Notes: generated by a model not told the origin, from the sequence alone. Counted from the stretch's first letter, positions 43,267 through 51,167 are shown. The stretch is DNA of 64,000 nt from CADCTM01 sp049671305 (GCA_049671305.1 JBATUR010000047.1:1-64000); one strand, 5' to 3'. A program made the numbers and translations.

Positions 43267-44703
43267 ATGGCACACGCGGAAACTCACGGCACAGGTGAGA
43301 ACACAATTCAAACTCGCTCCAAGTTACTTTATGGGTTAAACGATCGACCTCCCTTCAAAGAGGCATTGTTTGTTGCCTTTCAGCACGTTTGTGCAATTTT
43401 TATTCCGGTGGTAACTCCAGCTTTGTTGATCACCGGTGCACTTGGACTAGACTCTAACCGAACTGCCTACATTTTGGGGATGTCTTTGTTTGTTTCTGGC
43501 GTTGGCACCTTGATTCAGGTACATCGTTTGGGTCCGGTGGGGTCTGGACTACTAGCGGTTCAAGGCACGAGTTTTGCTTTTGTGACTCCGATGCTTGCCG
43601 TTGTGGCAACCTCGCTAAAATCGGGTAAAACACCTGAAGAAACGCTGTCATTAATTTTAGGATTGTGCTTCTTTGGCTCATTTATTCCAATTATTTTAAG
43701 TCGCTTTCTGCACCTAACTCGCAAAATTTTCACGCCTTTGGTAACAGGAACAGCAGTCACCTTAATTGGATTGTGTCTAATTAAAGTGGGGATGTTTTAT
43801 ATGGCAGGGGGCGGCAAAGCACAAGCGATCGCCAAAACCAATCCAGATAGTCCCTTAGCGTTTGGCAGCTTGCAAAACTGGGGATTAGCAATCATGGTAT
43901 TTGCGATCGTCGGAATTTGCAGCGCCAGTTCTAACCGCTATCTCCGCATGAGTTCAGTGATCATTGGCTTGTTTGTCGGGTTCATGGCATCAATTTTTTT
44001 GGGTATCGCCGACTTTAGTCGAATTTCAACGCTGCCCTTGGTCAATATCCCGGTTCCCTTACGATTTGGTCTGTCGTTCGACTTCGTAACCTTCATCGGA
44101 TTTGCGGTCATCTATATTGTGCTGACACTAGAAGTGTTGGGCGATATTACGGCGACATCAATGGTTTCAGGGGAGCCGATTGAGGGAACTCAGTACATGA
44201 AGAGATTAAAAGGCGGCATTTTGGGAGACGGCTTCAATTCCCTAATTGCCTCAGTGCTCGGTTCATTTCCCATTGTGACGCCCGCACAAAACAACGGCAT
44301 CATTCAACTTACAGGAGTTGGAAGCCGTTATGTGGGCTATTTTATTGGCTCGATTCTGATTTTCTTGGGCTTGTTTCCAATTGTAGGCGGGGTATTGCTA
44401 GCAATTCCCACTTCCGTATTTGGGGGAGCTGTGATGCTGATGTTTGGCACAGTGGCAGTAGCTGGCTTTAATATTTTGCGCGAAGTAAAGATGGATAATC
44501 GTTCATTTGTGATTTTGGCAATCTCTTTGGCAGCAGGTTTGGGAGTGACGTTTATTCCAGAAGCATTGCATCACTTTCCTCCTGCAGTTCAAAGTGTTTT
44601 GGAGTCGGGAATTGCTACAGGTTCCATCTGTTCTCTAGTTTTGAACATAATTGTGCCAAAGCCATCAGAGCCATTAGTTGCGGTTCCTGAAATAGAGGAA
44701 TAG
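43267..44703 (+). CDS. NCS2 uracil/xanthine permease
   Basis: This 478-residue proton- or sodium-coupled nucleobase transporter of the NCS2 family has about 12-14 transmembrane helices. The substrate motif region is FVTFIGFAVIYIVLTLEVLGDITATSMVSGEPI (helix 8 area, with the conserved acidic residue). The signature NNGIIQLTGVGSRYVGYFIGSILIFLGLFP is intact. The N-terminus has QHVCAIFIPVVTPALL. The sequence group matches xanthine/uracil permeases; substrate cannot be settled. The ATG at 43267 follows AAGGA. It is monocistronic. Confidence 0.92.
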   Translation: MAHAETHGTGENTIQTRSKLLYGLNDRPPFKEALFVAFQHVCAIFIPVVTPALLITGALGLDSNRTAYILGMSLFVSGVGTLIQVHRLGPVGSGLLAVQGTSFAFVTPMLAVVATSLKSGKTPEETLSLILGLCFFGSFIPIILSRFLHLTRKIFTPLVTGTAVTLIGLCLIKVGMFYMAGGGKAQAIAKTNPDSPLAFGSLQNWGLAIMVFAIVGICSASSNRYLRMSSVIIGLFVGFMASIFLGIADFSRISTLPLVNIPVPLRFGLSFDFVTFIGFAVIYIVLTLEVLGDITATSMVSGEPIEGTQYMKRLKGGILGDGFNSLIASVLGSFPIVTPAQNNGIIQLTGVGSRYVGYFIGSILIFLGLFPIVGGVLLAIPTSVFGGAVMLMFGTVAVAGFNILREVKMDNRSFVILAISLAAGLGVTFIPEALHHFPPAVQSVLESGIATGSICSLVLNIIVPKPSEPLVAVPEIEE

Positions 44704-44802
44704 TTGTCTTGATCTCGTTTCAGGCAGCTTACTTAACTTGCCATATTGCTCACATTGCAGCAATTCATTTAGCGTTTTTAAAAAGTGGAGATTTGGAGTT
44801 TT

Positions 44803-45261
44803 ATGCTTAGAAATATTGTGCGTCAGTTGAGTGCAGCCACCTTATCATTGCTGCTGTTAATGGGCATTTCGGTAACATTACCTCGTGCTGCTCAAGCCGC
44901 TAATCTCACTTCTTTTCAGCAAAGTAAGACTATGTTACTTGCTGATGTCATGCCTGTTCTTGAAGTGGAGTCACCTGTTGAGAAGGTTGAAGAATTAACG
45001 GAGATGGCAAAGGAAGAAGCAGAGGAAGCTGCAGAAGATGCCGCTAAAGCGGAAAAGAAAGCCGCAAAAAAGGCAGCTAAAGAGGCGAAGAAATTAGCAA
45101 AAACTGAAGCCAAGACAGCTAAAGAACTTGCCAAAGCTGAAGAAAAAAAGGCAAAGGAAGTGGCTAAAGCTGAAGAGAAAAAGGCTAAGGAACTTGCCAA
45201 AGCTGAAGAGAAAAAGGCGAAAGAAGTAACTAAAGCTGAGGCTATGGTTGAAGCTGAATAG
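44803..45261 (+). CDS. Exported Lys/Ala/Glu-rich repeat protein
   Basis: The 152-residue product starts at the ATG at 44803 (after GGAG). A signal peptide follows (RQLSAATLSLLLLMGISVTLPRAAQAAN). The mature protein is almost entirely a charged helix made of near-identical 11-residue units such as AKELAKAEEKK, AKEVAKAEEKK and AKELAKAEEKK. The 11-residue period fits a long coiled coil. No enzyme signature is present. It resembles the Ala-Lys-rich helical segments of envelope or surface-linking proteins. It is the first of four small genes on the same strand. Confidence 0.75.
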   Translation: MLRNIVRQLSAATLSLLLLMGISVTLPRAAQAANLTSFQQSKTMLLADVMPVLEVESPVEKVEELTEMAKEEAEEAAEDAAKAEKKAAKKAAKEAKKLAKTEAKTAKELAKAEEKKAKEVAKAEEKKAKELAKAEEKKAKEVTKAEAMVEAE

Positions 45262-45415
45262 TAGATTAGCCTTGCCATTAATTTGCTGAAAATCAGTGTT
45301 AGGTAATCCGTACCCAATCAGAAATTAAGGTGAGGTATTTTTCTTTTTGCTGACATGACAATCTTGCCTTTGTAGCAGATAAGTTTTGCATTAAATCTTC
45401 GTAAGGACATTAACC

Positions 45416-45844
45416 ATGAAACGATTTTTCTTATCTATTTTGGCTAGTTTGGTTGTTTTTCTGAGCTTTACTAGTATCGCTCAAGCACAACCCCTGAGCA
45501 ATGTTTCATCACTCATGCTTGCTGTTGTTCAAAAAGAGGCAATGGCACAACTGAAAGAGAAAGTGCTGCCACAGATTGAAGATATTCTCACAGCAGAGCA
45601 AGAAAAACAGCTTGAAACAGCGATGTCAAGTGGCAAAATCAGTATGCGTAAGGCGTTCAAATCACTAGCACTAACGCCAGCTCAAAAAACCCAACTTGCA
45701 ACGGTGCTTAAAACGCTTCCCAAAAAGGAGTTGTTTTCGTCAATGACTCCAGAACAAAAGCGGGAGTTTTTTATGAAGAAGAAAGAGATATTTATGCCAA
45801 CTCCTGAAGAAATTTCTGAGTATAAGGCGATGAAAGGAGAATAG
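45416..45844 (+). CDS. Exported Spy/CpxP-like small protein
   Basis: The 142-residue product has a signal peptide (FFLSILASLVVFLSFTSIAQAQP). Its helical mature part contains LTPAQKTQLATVL and MTPEQKREFFMKKKE, similar to the LTxxQ motif of Spy/CpxP periplasmic chaperones. The pattern is consistent with a stress-related envelope chaperone, but similarity is weak. It lies 155 bases after the coiled-coil gene on the same strand. Confidence 0.72.
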   Translation: MKRFFLSILASLVVFLSFTSIAQAQPLSNVSSLMLAVVQKEAMAQLKEKVLPQIEDILTAEQEKQLETAMSSGKISMRKAFKSLALTPAQKTQLATVLKTLPKKELFSSMTPEQKREFFMKKKEIFMPTPEEISEYKAMKGE

Positions 45845-45932
45845 GTTTACAATAGTTAAATTTGCCATCTTTTATCTACAACTTGTACAAAAGATGGCAA
45901 AATAAATGAGGATTGACTAGTTGTAAATTGAG

Positions 45933-46601
45933 ATGACAACTCAGACAGACCAACTTTTTTATTCGAGTCTTGTGACTGAACATATCGTTTTGAAAGGTAA
46001 AGATCTTGCCTTCAAAATGTGGCATAATCGGCTTGTAAATCGAGCCAAAAATTGCCCAGGATTTCTACAGGCAGACCTCTGTCCTCCTTTAAGATGTAAA
46101 GATCCGGTGGTGAAATGGTATTCAATTATTCACTTCGATTCACCGGAACATTTAAACAATTGGGTTGAATCAAGCGATCGCAAAAGTCTAGTTGAATCAG
46201 GACAGCAAATTTTTAATGCTTACCGCTTTAAATCATTCACAACAGGTTTAGAAGGTTGGTTTTCTAGCCAGTCGGGTAAGCTTGAAAGAGTAGGTTTGGG
46301 ACCGCCGACATGGAAGCAAATTTTGGCAGTGGTATTAGGGCTATATCCCATTGTTATGCTCCAATCTAAGCTATTTGCTTTTCTAGGTATCTTCAACTCT
46401 TGGTCACCTGAAATTGCCATGTTAGCTAATAATTTAATTACATCTTCGATTCTCAGTTTATTCGTCATGCCCTTGGTAGCGCGACGATTACGCTTTTGGC
46501 TACAGCCAGCTTACAATCATAATATAAGCACTGATTTTTTGGGGACGATTATTGTTGCAACTGCGTTATTAATGATGGTAATTTTGTTTTATTTTTTCTA
46601 G
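45933..46601 (+). CDS. ABM-like protein with C-terminal membrane helices
   Basis: This 222-residue protein starts with a dimeric alpha/beta-barrel of the antibiotic-biosynthesis-monooxygenase type (LVTEHIVLKGKDLAFKMWHNRLVNRAKNCPGFLQADLC, VKWYSIIHFDSPEHLNNWVESSDR, about residues 15-100). Three transmembrane helices follow. The same architecture is common in bacteria, where the ABM part binds small compounds and the role is unknown. It is followed by another ABM-like gene only 38 bases downstream. Confidence 0.82.
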   Translation: MTTQTDQLFYSSLVTEHIVLKGKDLAFKMWHNRLVNRAKNCPGFLQADLCPPLRCKDPVVKWYSIIHFDSPEHLNNWVESSDRKSLVESGQQIFNAYRFKSFTTGLEGWFSSQSGKLERVGLGPPTWKQILAVVLGLYPIVMLQSKLFAFLGIFNSWSPEIAMLANNLITSSILSLFVMPLVARRLRFWLQPAYNHNISTDFLGTIIVATALLMMVILFYFF

Positions 46602-46639
46602 ATGCATTAACTATTTGATAATTTAATTTAATTATTTTT

Positions 46640-47425
46640 ATGCTTAAACTTGTTCAAAAAATAGCTCACATTGCTTTATTTTCTGTTGGAGCTTTCGCGG
46701 CGCTGCTCATATTTTCTAGTGCTGCCTGGGCAAGTGAAAGTTCCAAAGCTCTATCCTTTGATGCCTCGACTTCGGCTGTAGAAGTTGTGACAATCTACGA
46801 AACTTCATTTTCCACTCAAAAAAGTCTGGTCACCGCCTTAAAATCGAGTAGTAAGTTGCTCAAGAAAGCGCCAGGATTTGCAGGTTTTTCTATGTTGAGA
46901 AGTCAGGATAGAAAGCAGATGATTACTTTATCTCAATGGCAGGATTTATCGAGTTATAAGGCTTATAATACACCTATAGTAGACTCTTCTTTATCAGCGT
47001 CTAAGCAACCTACGTCTACACCTACACCTACCCATATCAAGATATTTGAACTTACAAAAGCTCAGGCTTCGATCGCTAATGCTATACCTGCTTTTCGAGG
47101 CAAGGAAGCCGTTGTTCAATTCATTAAATTGATGCCTAATAGTGCAGATGATCAGGGAAAATTGTTAGAGCAAATTGAAGTAATTATTCCTGACTTACTG
47201 CAAAAACAACCGATTCCTCAATCCGCTCTTTTATTTAAGGGAATAGACAATAATGAAATCATCTTGATGTTAAATTGGAACTGTAGTGTAATGTTTGAAG
47301 ATTTAGGTAAACCTTCTGCGATCGCATTTGATGATAATCTAGTTTTATCTGATATTGATCAACAATTCTATGATGTAATCAAAATCATGCCAGCAGAAGT
47401 AAAAGAAACACGAGATGAAGACTGA
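46640..47425 (+). CDS. Exported ABM-like dimeric alpha/beta-barrel protein
   Basis: The 261-residue product begins with a signal peptide (IALFSVGAFAALLIFSSAAWASES). The mature part resembles the ABM fold (VEVVTIYETSFSTQKSLVTALKSSSKLLKKAPGFAGFSMLRSQDRKQMITLSQWQDLSSYKAY), and a second similar half follows after a Pro/Thr linker (EAVVQFIKLMPNSADDQGKLLEQIEVI). Two fused ABM-like units in an exported protein are unusual. It is 38 bases after the membrane-bound ABM gene, so both probably act together on the periplasmic side. Confidence 0.75.
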   Translation: MLKLVQKIAHIALFSVGAFAALLIFSSAAWASESSKALSFDASTSAVEVVTIYETSFSTQKSLVTALKSSSKLLKKAPGFAGFSMLRSQDRKQMITLSQWQDLSSYKAYNTPIVDSSLSASKQPTSTPTPTHIKIFELTKAQASIANAIPAFRGKEAVVQFIKLMPNSADDQGKLLEQIEVIIPDLLQKQPIPQSALLFKGIDNNEIILMLNWNCSVMFEDLGKPSAIAFDDNLVLSDIDQQFYDVIKIMPAEVKETRDED

Positions 47426-47624
47426 TCAAATTTGGTTTTGGCGATATCTATAATAATTTAAGTTGCAGCGCTTTCAAAAATTAAGAACTGAGTAATCTAT
47501 TTTATCTAGATTGCCTGCCCTTAGAGGCACTTTAACTATTATCCACTCTCAACCAGCATAATAGTTAAATTTTTGCTGCCCTGCAAATTCTACAGACAAG
47601 TCAAAAAGCAATATTTTTAAGAAA

Positions 47625-47663
47625 ATGGAAATAGTTGCTCCCATCAAACCTCAAAACCAATGA
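47625..47663 (+). CDS. Possible 12-residue leader ORF before recX
   Basis: An ATG at 47625 starts a 12-codon frame (MEIVAPIKPQNQ) whose stop TGA overlaps the recX ATG (ATGA at 47660-47663). Its role is uncertain: it may couple translation into recX, or may simply be chance. Confidence 0.35.
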   Translation: MEIVAPIKPQNQ

Positions 47664-48118
47664 CTTGCCTCGACTATTTCTACTACCTTCTCTCTCGTCG
47701 CGAATACAGCGCCTATCAACTCACCAAAAAAGCGAAAGAAAAAAAATATGAACAACCTGAAATAGCTCAAGCTATTGAGGAACTTCAAAGTAAAGATTAT
47801 CAATCTGATACCCGCGTGGTGGAAGGCATGATTGCCTACTACTTAGGCAAATATGGCAAAGGGATGATTAAGCGCAAATGTCGCGAAAAAGGAATTACTG
47901 CCGATTTATTTGACGAAGTTTGGCAGTCACAAACTGAAAATCAGGATACCGAAAATCTAGACGATTTGAAAGCGAAAGTAATCCGAAAGTATAAAGTTGA
48001 TGATTTTAGCTCAATTGAACCAAAAACTAAGGCAAGATTATGGAATTACCTTCAGTACAGAGGCTTTAACCCTGGTCAAATTTTGGCTCAATGGCAACAG
48101 GAACAAGAAGAAGAATAA
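47660..48118 (+). CDS. recX: Regulatory protein RecX
   Basis: RecX blocks extension of RecA filaments and inhibits RecA recombinase and coprotease activity. The 152-residue protein shows the three-helix repeats of the family: LDYFYYLLSRREYSAYQLTKKAKEKKY, AIEELQSKDYQSDTRVVEGMIAYYLGKYGKGMIKRKCREKGI, and the C-terminal KARLWNYLQYRGFNPGQI. Length and order are typical. recA is not in this window. The start overlaps a short upstream frame. Confidence 0.93.
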   Translation: MTCLDYFYYLLSRREYSAYQLTKKAKEKKYEQPEIAQAIEELQSKDYQSDTRVVEGMIAYYLGKYGKGMIKRKCREKGITADLFDEVWQSQTENQDTENLDDLKAKVIRKYKVDDFSSIEPKTKARLWNYLQYRGFNPGQILAQWQQEQEEE

Positions 48119-48122
48119 CACT

Positions 48123-48554
48123 TTAAGAACCGACATTCACATTGTAAGATAGCGAAAATGGACGGAAATTGGCGCCGTTTTTCGCAGTTCCAGTTAGCTC
48201 CAACTTATAAGAACCCGCTCTTGGAAAAACGATTTCTGCCCCTGGAATACCTCTATATTGTTCGGCAGAAATCGCTTTTAATGTTGGTTTCAGTAAGGGT
48301 GCAGAACCTCGTTTATGTGGCTCTGGAAAGACCGCTAGCTGGCAGTTACACTGAGATAAAGGGATAATTGCTCCGCCGCGACGAGTTAGAGCAAACCAAG
48401 CTTGAGAGCGTTGTCCAGCTTTCGGATTATGACCTGGTTCAAGGTGAAATGTTGCGGCGACATCTCCTGAAACTTTTACGTTATGAGCTGCTACAGGTGC
48501 GGCAATTAATGCTGAAATTACTACTAATCCGATTTTTTTGCTGAAGCTAAACAT
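48123..48554 (-). CDS. Exported protein of copper-type context, unknown
   Basis: The 143-residue product has a signal peptide (KIGLVVISALIAAPVAAHN). The mature part is beta-rich, with HLEPGHNPKAGQRSQAWFALTRRGGAIIPLSQCNCQLAVF and GSYKLELTGTAKNG. This resembles the immunoglobulin-like YtkA/FixH or CopC-like periplasmic folds used for metal handling, but the similarity is weak. Two close cysteines (CNC) could bind metal. Its upstream region carries the shared 23-bp element at 48638-48660, in the direction of transcription, as do petJ and the 50042 gene. It lies downstream of the TauE/SafE-like gene but may be transcribed from its own promoter. Confidence 0.72.
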   Translation of the reverse strand: MFSFSKKIGLVVISALIAAPVAAHNVKVSGDVAATFHLEPGHNPKAGQRSQAWFALTRRGGAIIPLSQCNCQLAVFPEPHKRGSAPLLKPTLKAISAEQYRGIPGAEIVFPRAGSYKLELTGTAKNGANFRPFSLSYNVNVGS

Positions 48555-48637
48555 AGAACCTCTAAATATTATAAAAGTCGGTCTTATTTTGGGGAATTGA
48601 GTTAACCGAACATATATTGCATGAAGTTGCTTAATTA

Positions 48638-48660
48638 GTCAAAAGACAAGCTGTCAAACT
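48638..48660 (-). promoter_or_regulatory. Shared 23-bp element, copy 1
   Basis: Read on the minus strand, it begins AGTTTGACAGC, contains core GACAGCTTGTC and ends TTTTGAC. It lies 84 bases upstream of the start of the 48554 gene and matches copies at 49932 and 50612 in all or all but one base. Confidence 0.85.
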
Positions 48661-48666
48661 TTGCTA

Positions 48667-49878
48667 TTATTTTGGTGCAACGTAGAATTTTTGTAGAGAT
48701 AATAGCGACCAAACCAAAGGAAATCTGATTAATAAAACCAATGCTGTAATCAGAAAAGCGATCGCACTTCGCATCACATTATCCCAATTCCATACCAACT
48801 CGCCCAAATAATGGGAACCAATCAACACAGTATGAAGCGTCGCCAGCACCAAAGCGGGAACACTCAGAAGATGAATTAACCGCCAGTTTTTCCCCAACGC
48901 CTTCTGTAGTTTGTCAAAACTCGTAAACGCCGCAGGTGCCATCAAAACTAATGCCAAAGCCCCCAACCCTATCCCCACTTGATGCTGCGGCAGCATGAAC
49001 GAAAAAGCATCCAAATTCCATTGCAACGTATGATCGAGCATATGAGCCGTATGAGCCAAACTCAGCACAAACGCCCCTACTCCCAATGCCCGACGATAAC
49101 GCAATAACCCCGCCCATAAACCGCTAACTGGACGCGCAATCAAAGCTAGCATCAATAAAATTAGCGCACCATGCCCCGTATAATCCACCATTGCATCAGT
49201 CCGCAACAGCGTCAAAATACCGATGGAAAGCGTTACCCAGCCGCCTAAACGAAATAGCTGACTACGCTTATCAGCACTCAGTCGCGAAGCTGAAACGCCC
49301 ACACCCAGCATCATCGGCATTGTACCCAGCCCAAAAGCCAACATCGTCGCCGCCCCTAGCCAAAGACTTCCCGTCGCGGCTGCCTTAATTTGAGCTGCAT
49401 ACAAGAAACCACAAGGAATTAAACCCCAGACACTCCCCAACAGAAAAGGTGTCCACCAGCGAGTTTGCAACGAAAGCTTAGTCATTGCCCCACTTAAGCG
49501 CTGATGCCAACTGCCTTGAAGCGGATGAAATACCGGCAAACGCGGCAAAAAGTCAGGTTTAATTTGTACAATTCCAAACCAAATCAGCATTAATCCCGTT
49601 AAAGTCGTCATGATTTGACGTAGACTGCTGCCAATCCCCGCCAACTGTCCCCCCGCTAGTAAGACAGAACCCAGCGCCCCAATTCCCGCACCCACAAAGG
49701 CATAGCTGACAATTCTACCCAAGTTTAGCAAGCCGTGAAAACTCAATTGTTTCCCTAATTTTGTCGTTTCCTGCTGTTGAGATAGCGAGAAAGCCACGGT
49801 AAGAGGACCACACATTCCCACACAGTGACCAAAACTGCCTAGAAAACCTAGACTCATGATCAGTAGTAAATCTAACAC
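48667..49878 (-). CDS. TauE/SafE-like (DsbD-type) membrane protein with C-terminal membrane domain
   Basis: This 403-residue polytopic protein has the cysteine motif GSFGHCVGMCGPL near the N-terminus (about residues 15-27), found in the SafE/DsbD_2-like family often linked to copper or cytochrome oxidase assembly. The N-terminal half has about six helices with LIPCGFLYAAQIKAAATGSLWLGAATMLAFGLGTMPMM. The C-terminal half (about 240-400) adds further helices with several membrane His (SLAHTAHMLDHT, LATLHTVLIGSHYLG), reminiscent of heme-binding ferric-reductase-like domains. The location between small exported genes and next to petJ suggests copper or heme redox handling. It starts 163 bases from the divergent 50042 gene. 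Confidence 0.82.
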   Translation of the reverse strand: MLDLLLIMSLGFLGSFGHCVGMCGPLTVAFSLSQQQETTKLGKQLSFHGLLNLGRIVSYAFVGAGIGALGSVLLAGGQLAGIGSSLRQIMTTLTGLMLIWFGIVQIKPDFLPRLPVFHPLQGSWHQRLSGAMTKLSLQTRWWTPFLLGSVWGLIPCGFLYAAQIKAAATGSLWLGAATMLAFGLGTMPMMLGVGVSASRLSADKRSQLFRLGGWVTLSIGILTLLRTDAMVDYTGHGALILLMLALIARPVSGLWAGLLRYRRALGVGAFVLSLAHTAHMLDHTLQWNLDAFSFMLPQHQVGIGLGALALVLMAPAAFTSFDKLQKALGKNWRLIHLLSVPALVLATLHTVLIGSHYLGELVWNWDNVMRSAIAFLITALVLLIRFPLVWSLLSLQKFYVAPK

Positions 49879-49931
49879 TATCTATTTAAAATTTAATCAC
49901 TAATTAAAGATATCAAAAAAAACTTAAAACA

Positions 49932-49954
49932 AGTTTGACAGCCTGTCTTTTGAC
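49932..49954 (+). promoter_or_regulatory. Shared 23-bp element, copy 2
   Basis: Core GACAGCCTGTC (49937-49947) has 5-bp perfect palindromic arms around one C. It lies 87 bases before the 50042 gene start and overlaps the first bases of a probable -35 box. Confidence 0.85.
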
Positions 49955-49978
49955 ACGGCTTGAACTCCGTAATACATT
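49950..49978 (+). promoter_or_regulatory. Probable promoter of the 50042 gene
   Basis: TTGACA (49950-49955) and TACATT (49973-49978) are separated by 17 bp. The -35 box overlaps the end of the 23-bp element, the geometry expected for a repressor site. Confidence 0.6.
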
Positions 49979-50041
49979 TTGCAATAAGCACGTTAGAATT
50001 AATCACACAACATAGTTATTATCCTCAATCAAAATCAAAGC

Positions 50042-50548
50042 ATGAAAAAAAGTTTCTGGATAGCATCAACTACTTTATTATTTTTGGCAGGGTTTGGTGT
50101 TAGTTTAACGATGGCAAGAAGCCCGAATGCTTCTGCTGAAATACTGGCTCATGAGCCACATAATGATAGTTCTGACGGTATGATGTCGGGGACACATGGG
50201 CACAAAAAAGTAGAGATTCCAGCAGGACAAGCCATTCCTAGCGTTGACTTGACTGTACATCCTGATGCTATGAAAGGCGTAAATCTGGAAGTAAAACTTA
50301 CTAATTTTCGCTTTGCTCCAGAAAAAATCAATCAAGAAAGTAAGCTAACTGAAGGTCATGCTCATCTTTATGTAGATGGAAAAAAACTGACTAGACTTTA
50401 TGGTTCTTGGTATTATCTTGCTGATTTAGAGCCAGGGCAACATAAGATTACTGTCACACTCAATACTAACAATCATGAAGATTTAGTTTATCAAGGTAAG
50501 ATGATTGAAGATACTGAAATGTTTTCTGTACCTGCAGCCACTAACTAA
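50042..50548 (+). CDS. Exported His/Met-rich protein, probable metal-binding
   Basis: The 168-residue product has a signal peptide (FWIASTTLLFLAGFGVSLTMARS). A short His/Met-rich stretch follows (HEPHNDSSDGMMSGTHGHKK, about residues 37-56). The beta-rich domain after it has HAHLYVDGKKLTRLYGSWYYLADLEPGQHKITVTLNTNNHEDL, resembling exported Ig-like metal-associated domains (DUF4399-like). His and Met together suggest copper. The promoter carries the 23-bp element shared with petJ, so the protein is probably made under copper limitation or in response to copper. Function is inferred. Confidence 0.75.
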   Translation: MKKSFWIASTTLLFLAGFGVSLTMARSPNASAEILAHEPHNDSSDGMMSGTHGHKKVEIPAGQAIPSVDLTVHPDAMKGVNLEVKLTNFRFAPEKINQESKLTEGHAHLYVDGKKLTRLYGSWYYLADLEPGQHKITVTLNTNNHEDLVYQGKMIEDTEMFSVPAATN

Positions 50549-50611
50549 CAAATTAATTTGAATACTTAAGACATTGCTCACAACTAATCAGTGATGACTA
50601 ATAGCAAGCTA

Positions 50612-50634
50612 AGTTTGACAGCTTGTCTTTTGAC
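50612..50634 (+). promoter_or_regulatory. Shared 23-bp element, copy 3 (petJ promoter)
   Basis: The element is identical to copy 1 and differs from copy 2 by one base. Its core is GACAGCTTGTC (50617-50627). It lies 56 bases before the annotated petJ start and contains a TTGACA that could serve as a -35 box. Confidence 0.87.
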
Positions 50635-50689
50635 GTTATTTTATTTCTAATCTCAAAATGGGATAGGATCTTTTGCGAATAAAAGTCCC

Positions 50690-51052
50690 ATGTTTAAGAA
50701 GAGGAGAAACATTTTGAAAAAGCTACTGTCAATTGTTCTGTTGATCAGCGCTGTGTTTAGTTTTGCCCTAACTCGCCCAGCTTTAGCGGCTGATGAGGCA
50801 AGCGGTGCAAAAATCTTTAGCGCTAATTGTGCCGCCTGTCATGCAGGTGGACGCAATGTGATTATGGCAAATAAGACTCTGCAAAAAGAGGCTTTAGAAA
50901 AATATGCCATGAATTCAATGGAAGCAATTGTGAATCAGGTAACCAATGGCAAAAATGCGATGCCAGCTTTTAAAGGGCGTTTAAGTTCAGCTCAAATTGA
51001 AGATGTTGCTTCTTATGTGCTAGCACAAGCTGATAAAAGTTGGGCAAAATAA
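50690..51052 (+). CDS. petJ: Cytochrome c6
   Basis: This soluble lumenal or periplasmic cytochrome carries electrons from cytochrome b6f to photosystem I, replacing plastocyanin when copper is low. The signal peptide ends LTRPALA-ADE. The mature protein has the heme site CAACH and the axial Met in KNAMPAFKGRLS, with the family sequence SGAKIFSANCAACHAGGRNVI. The ATG at 50690 gives 120 residues; a TTG at 50714 follows a strong AGGAGA and could be the true start (112 residues). In cyanobacteria petJ is repressed by copper, so the shared element upstream is a candidate site of that control. Confidence 0.95.
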   Translation: MFKKRRNILKKLLSIVLLISAVFSFALTRPALAADEASGAKIFSANCAACHAGGRNVIMANKTLQKEALEKYAMNSMEAIVNQVTNGKNAMPAFKGRLSSAQIEDVASYVLAQADKSWAK

Positions 51053-51105
51053 AGCGATTAATCTAGATTTATCTAGAAAACTTTTTTCTTAGTCCAATTA
51101 TTAAA

Positions 51106-51132
51106 TTCACCGGAGGTTTTTCCTTCGGTGAA
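51106..51132 (+). terminator. Hairpin after petJ
   Basis: TTCACCGGAGG (51106-51116) pairs with CCTTCGGTGAA (51122-51132) over 11 bp with one G-U pair. The loop is TTTTT; no T-run follows. Confidence 0.55.
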
Positions 51133-51167
51133 GCAAATTGTTATTTATAATTTGGTGATAAAAATCA

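Noticed and set aside
44916..45317. A 133-codon minus-strand frame opposite the Lys/Ala/Glu repeat gene, rich in Ala, Ser and Phe
   Set aside because: It is the antisense of the repeat units. The plus-strand frame has a signal peptide and a ribosome site, so the minus frame is a shadow.
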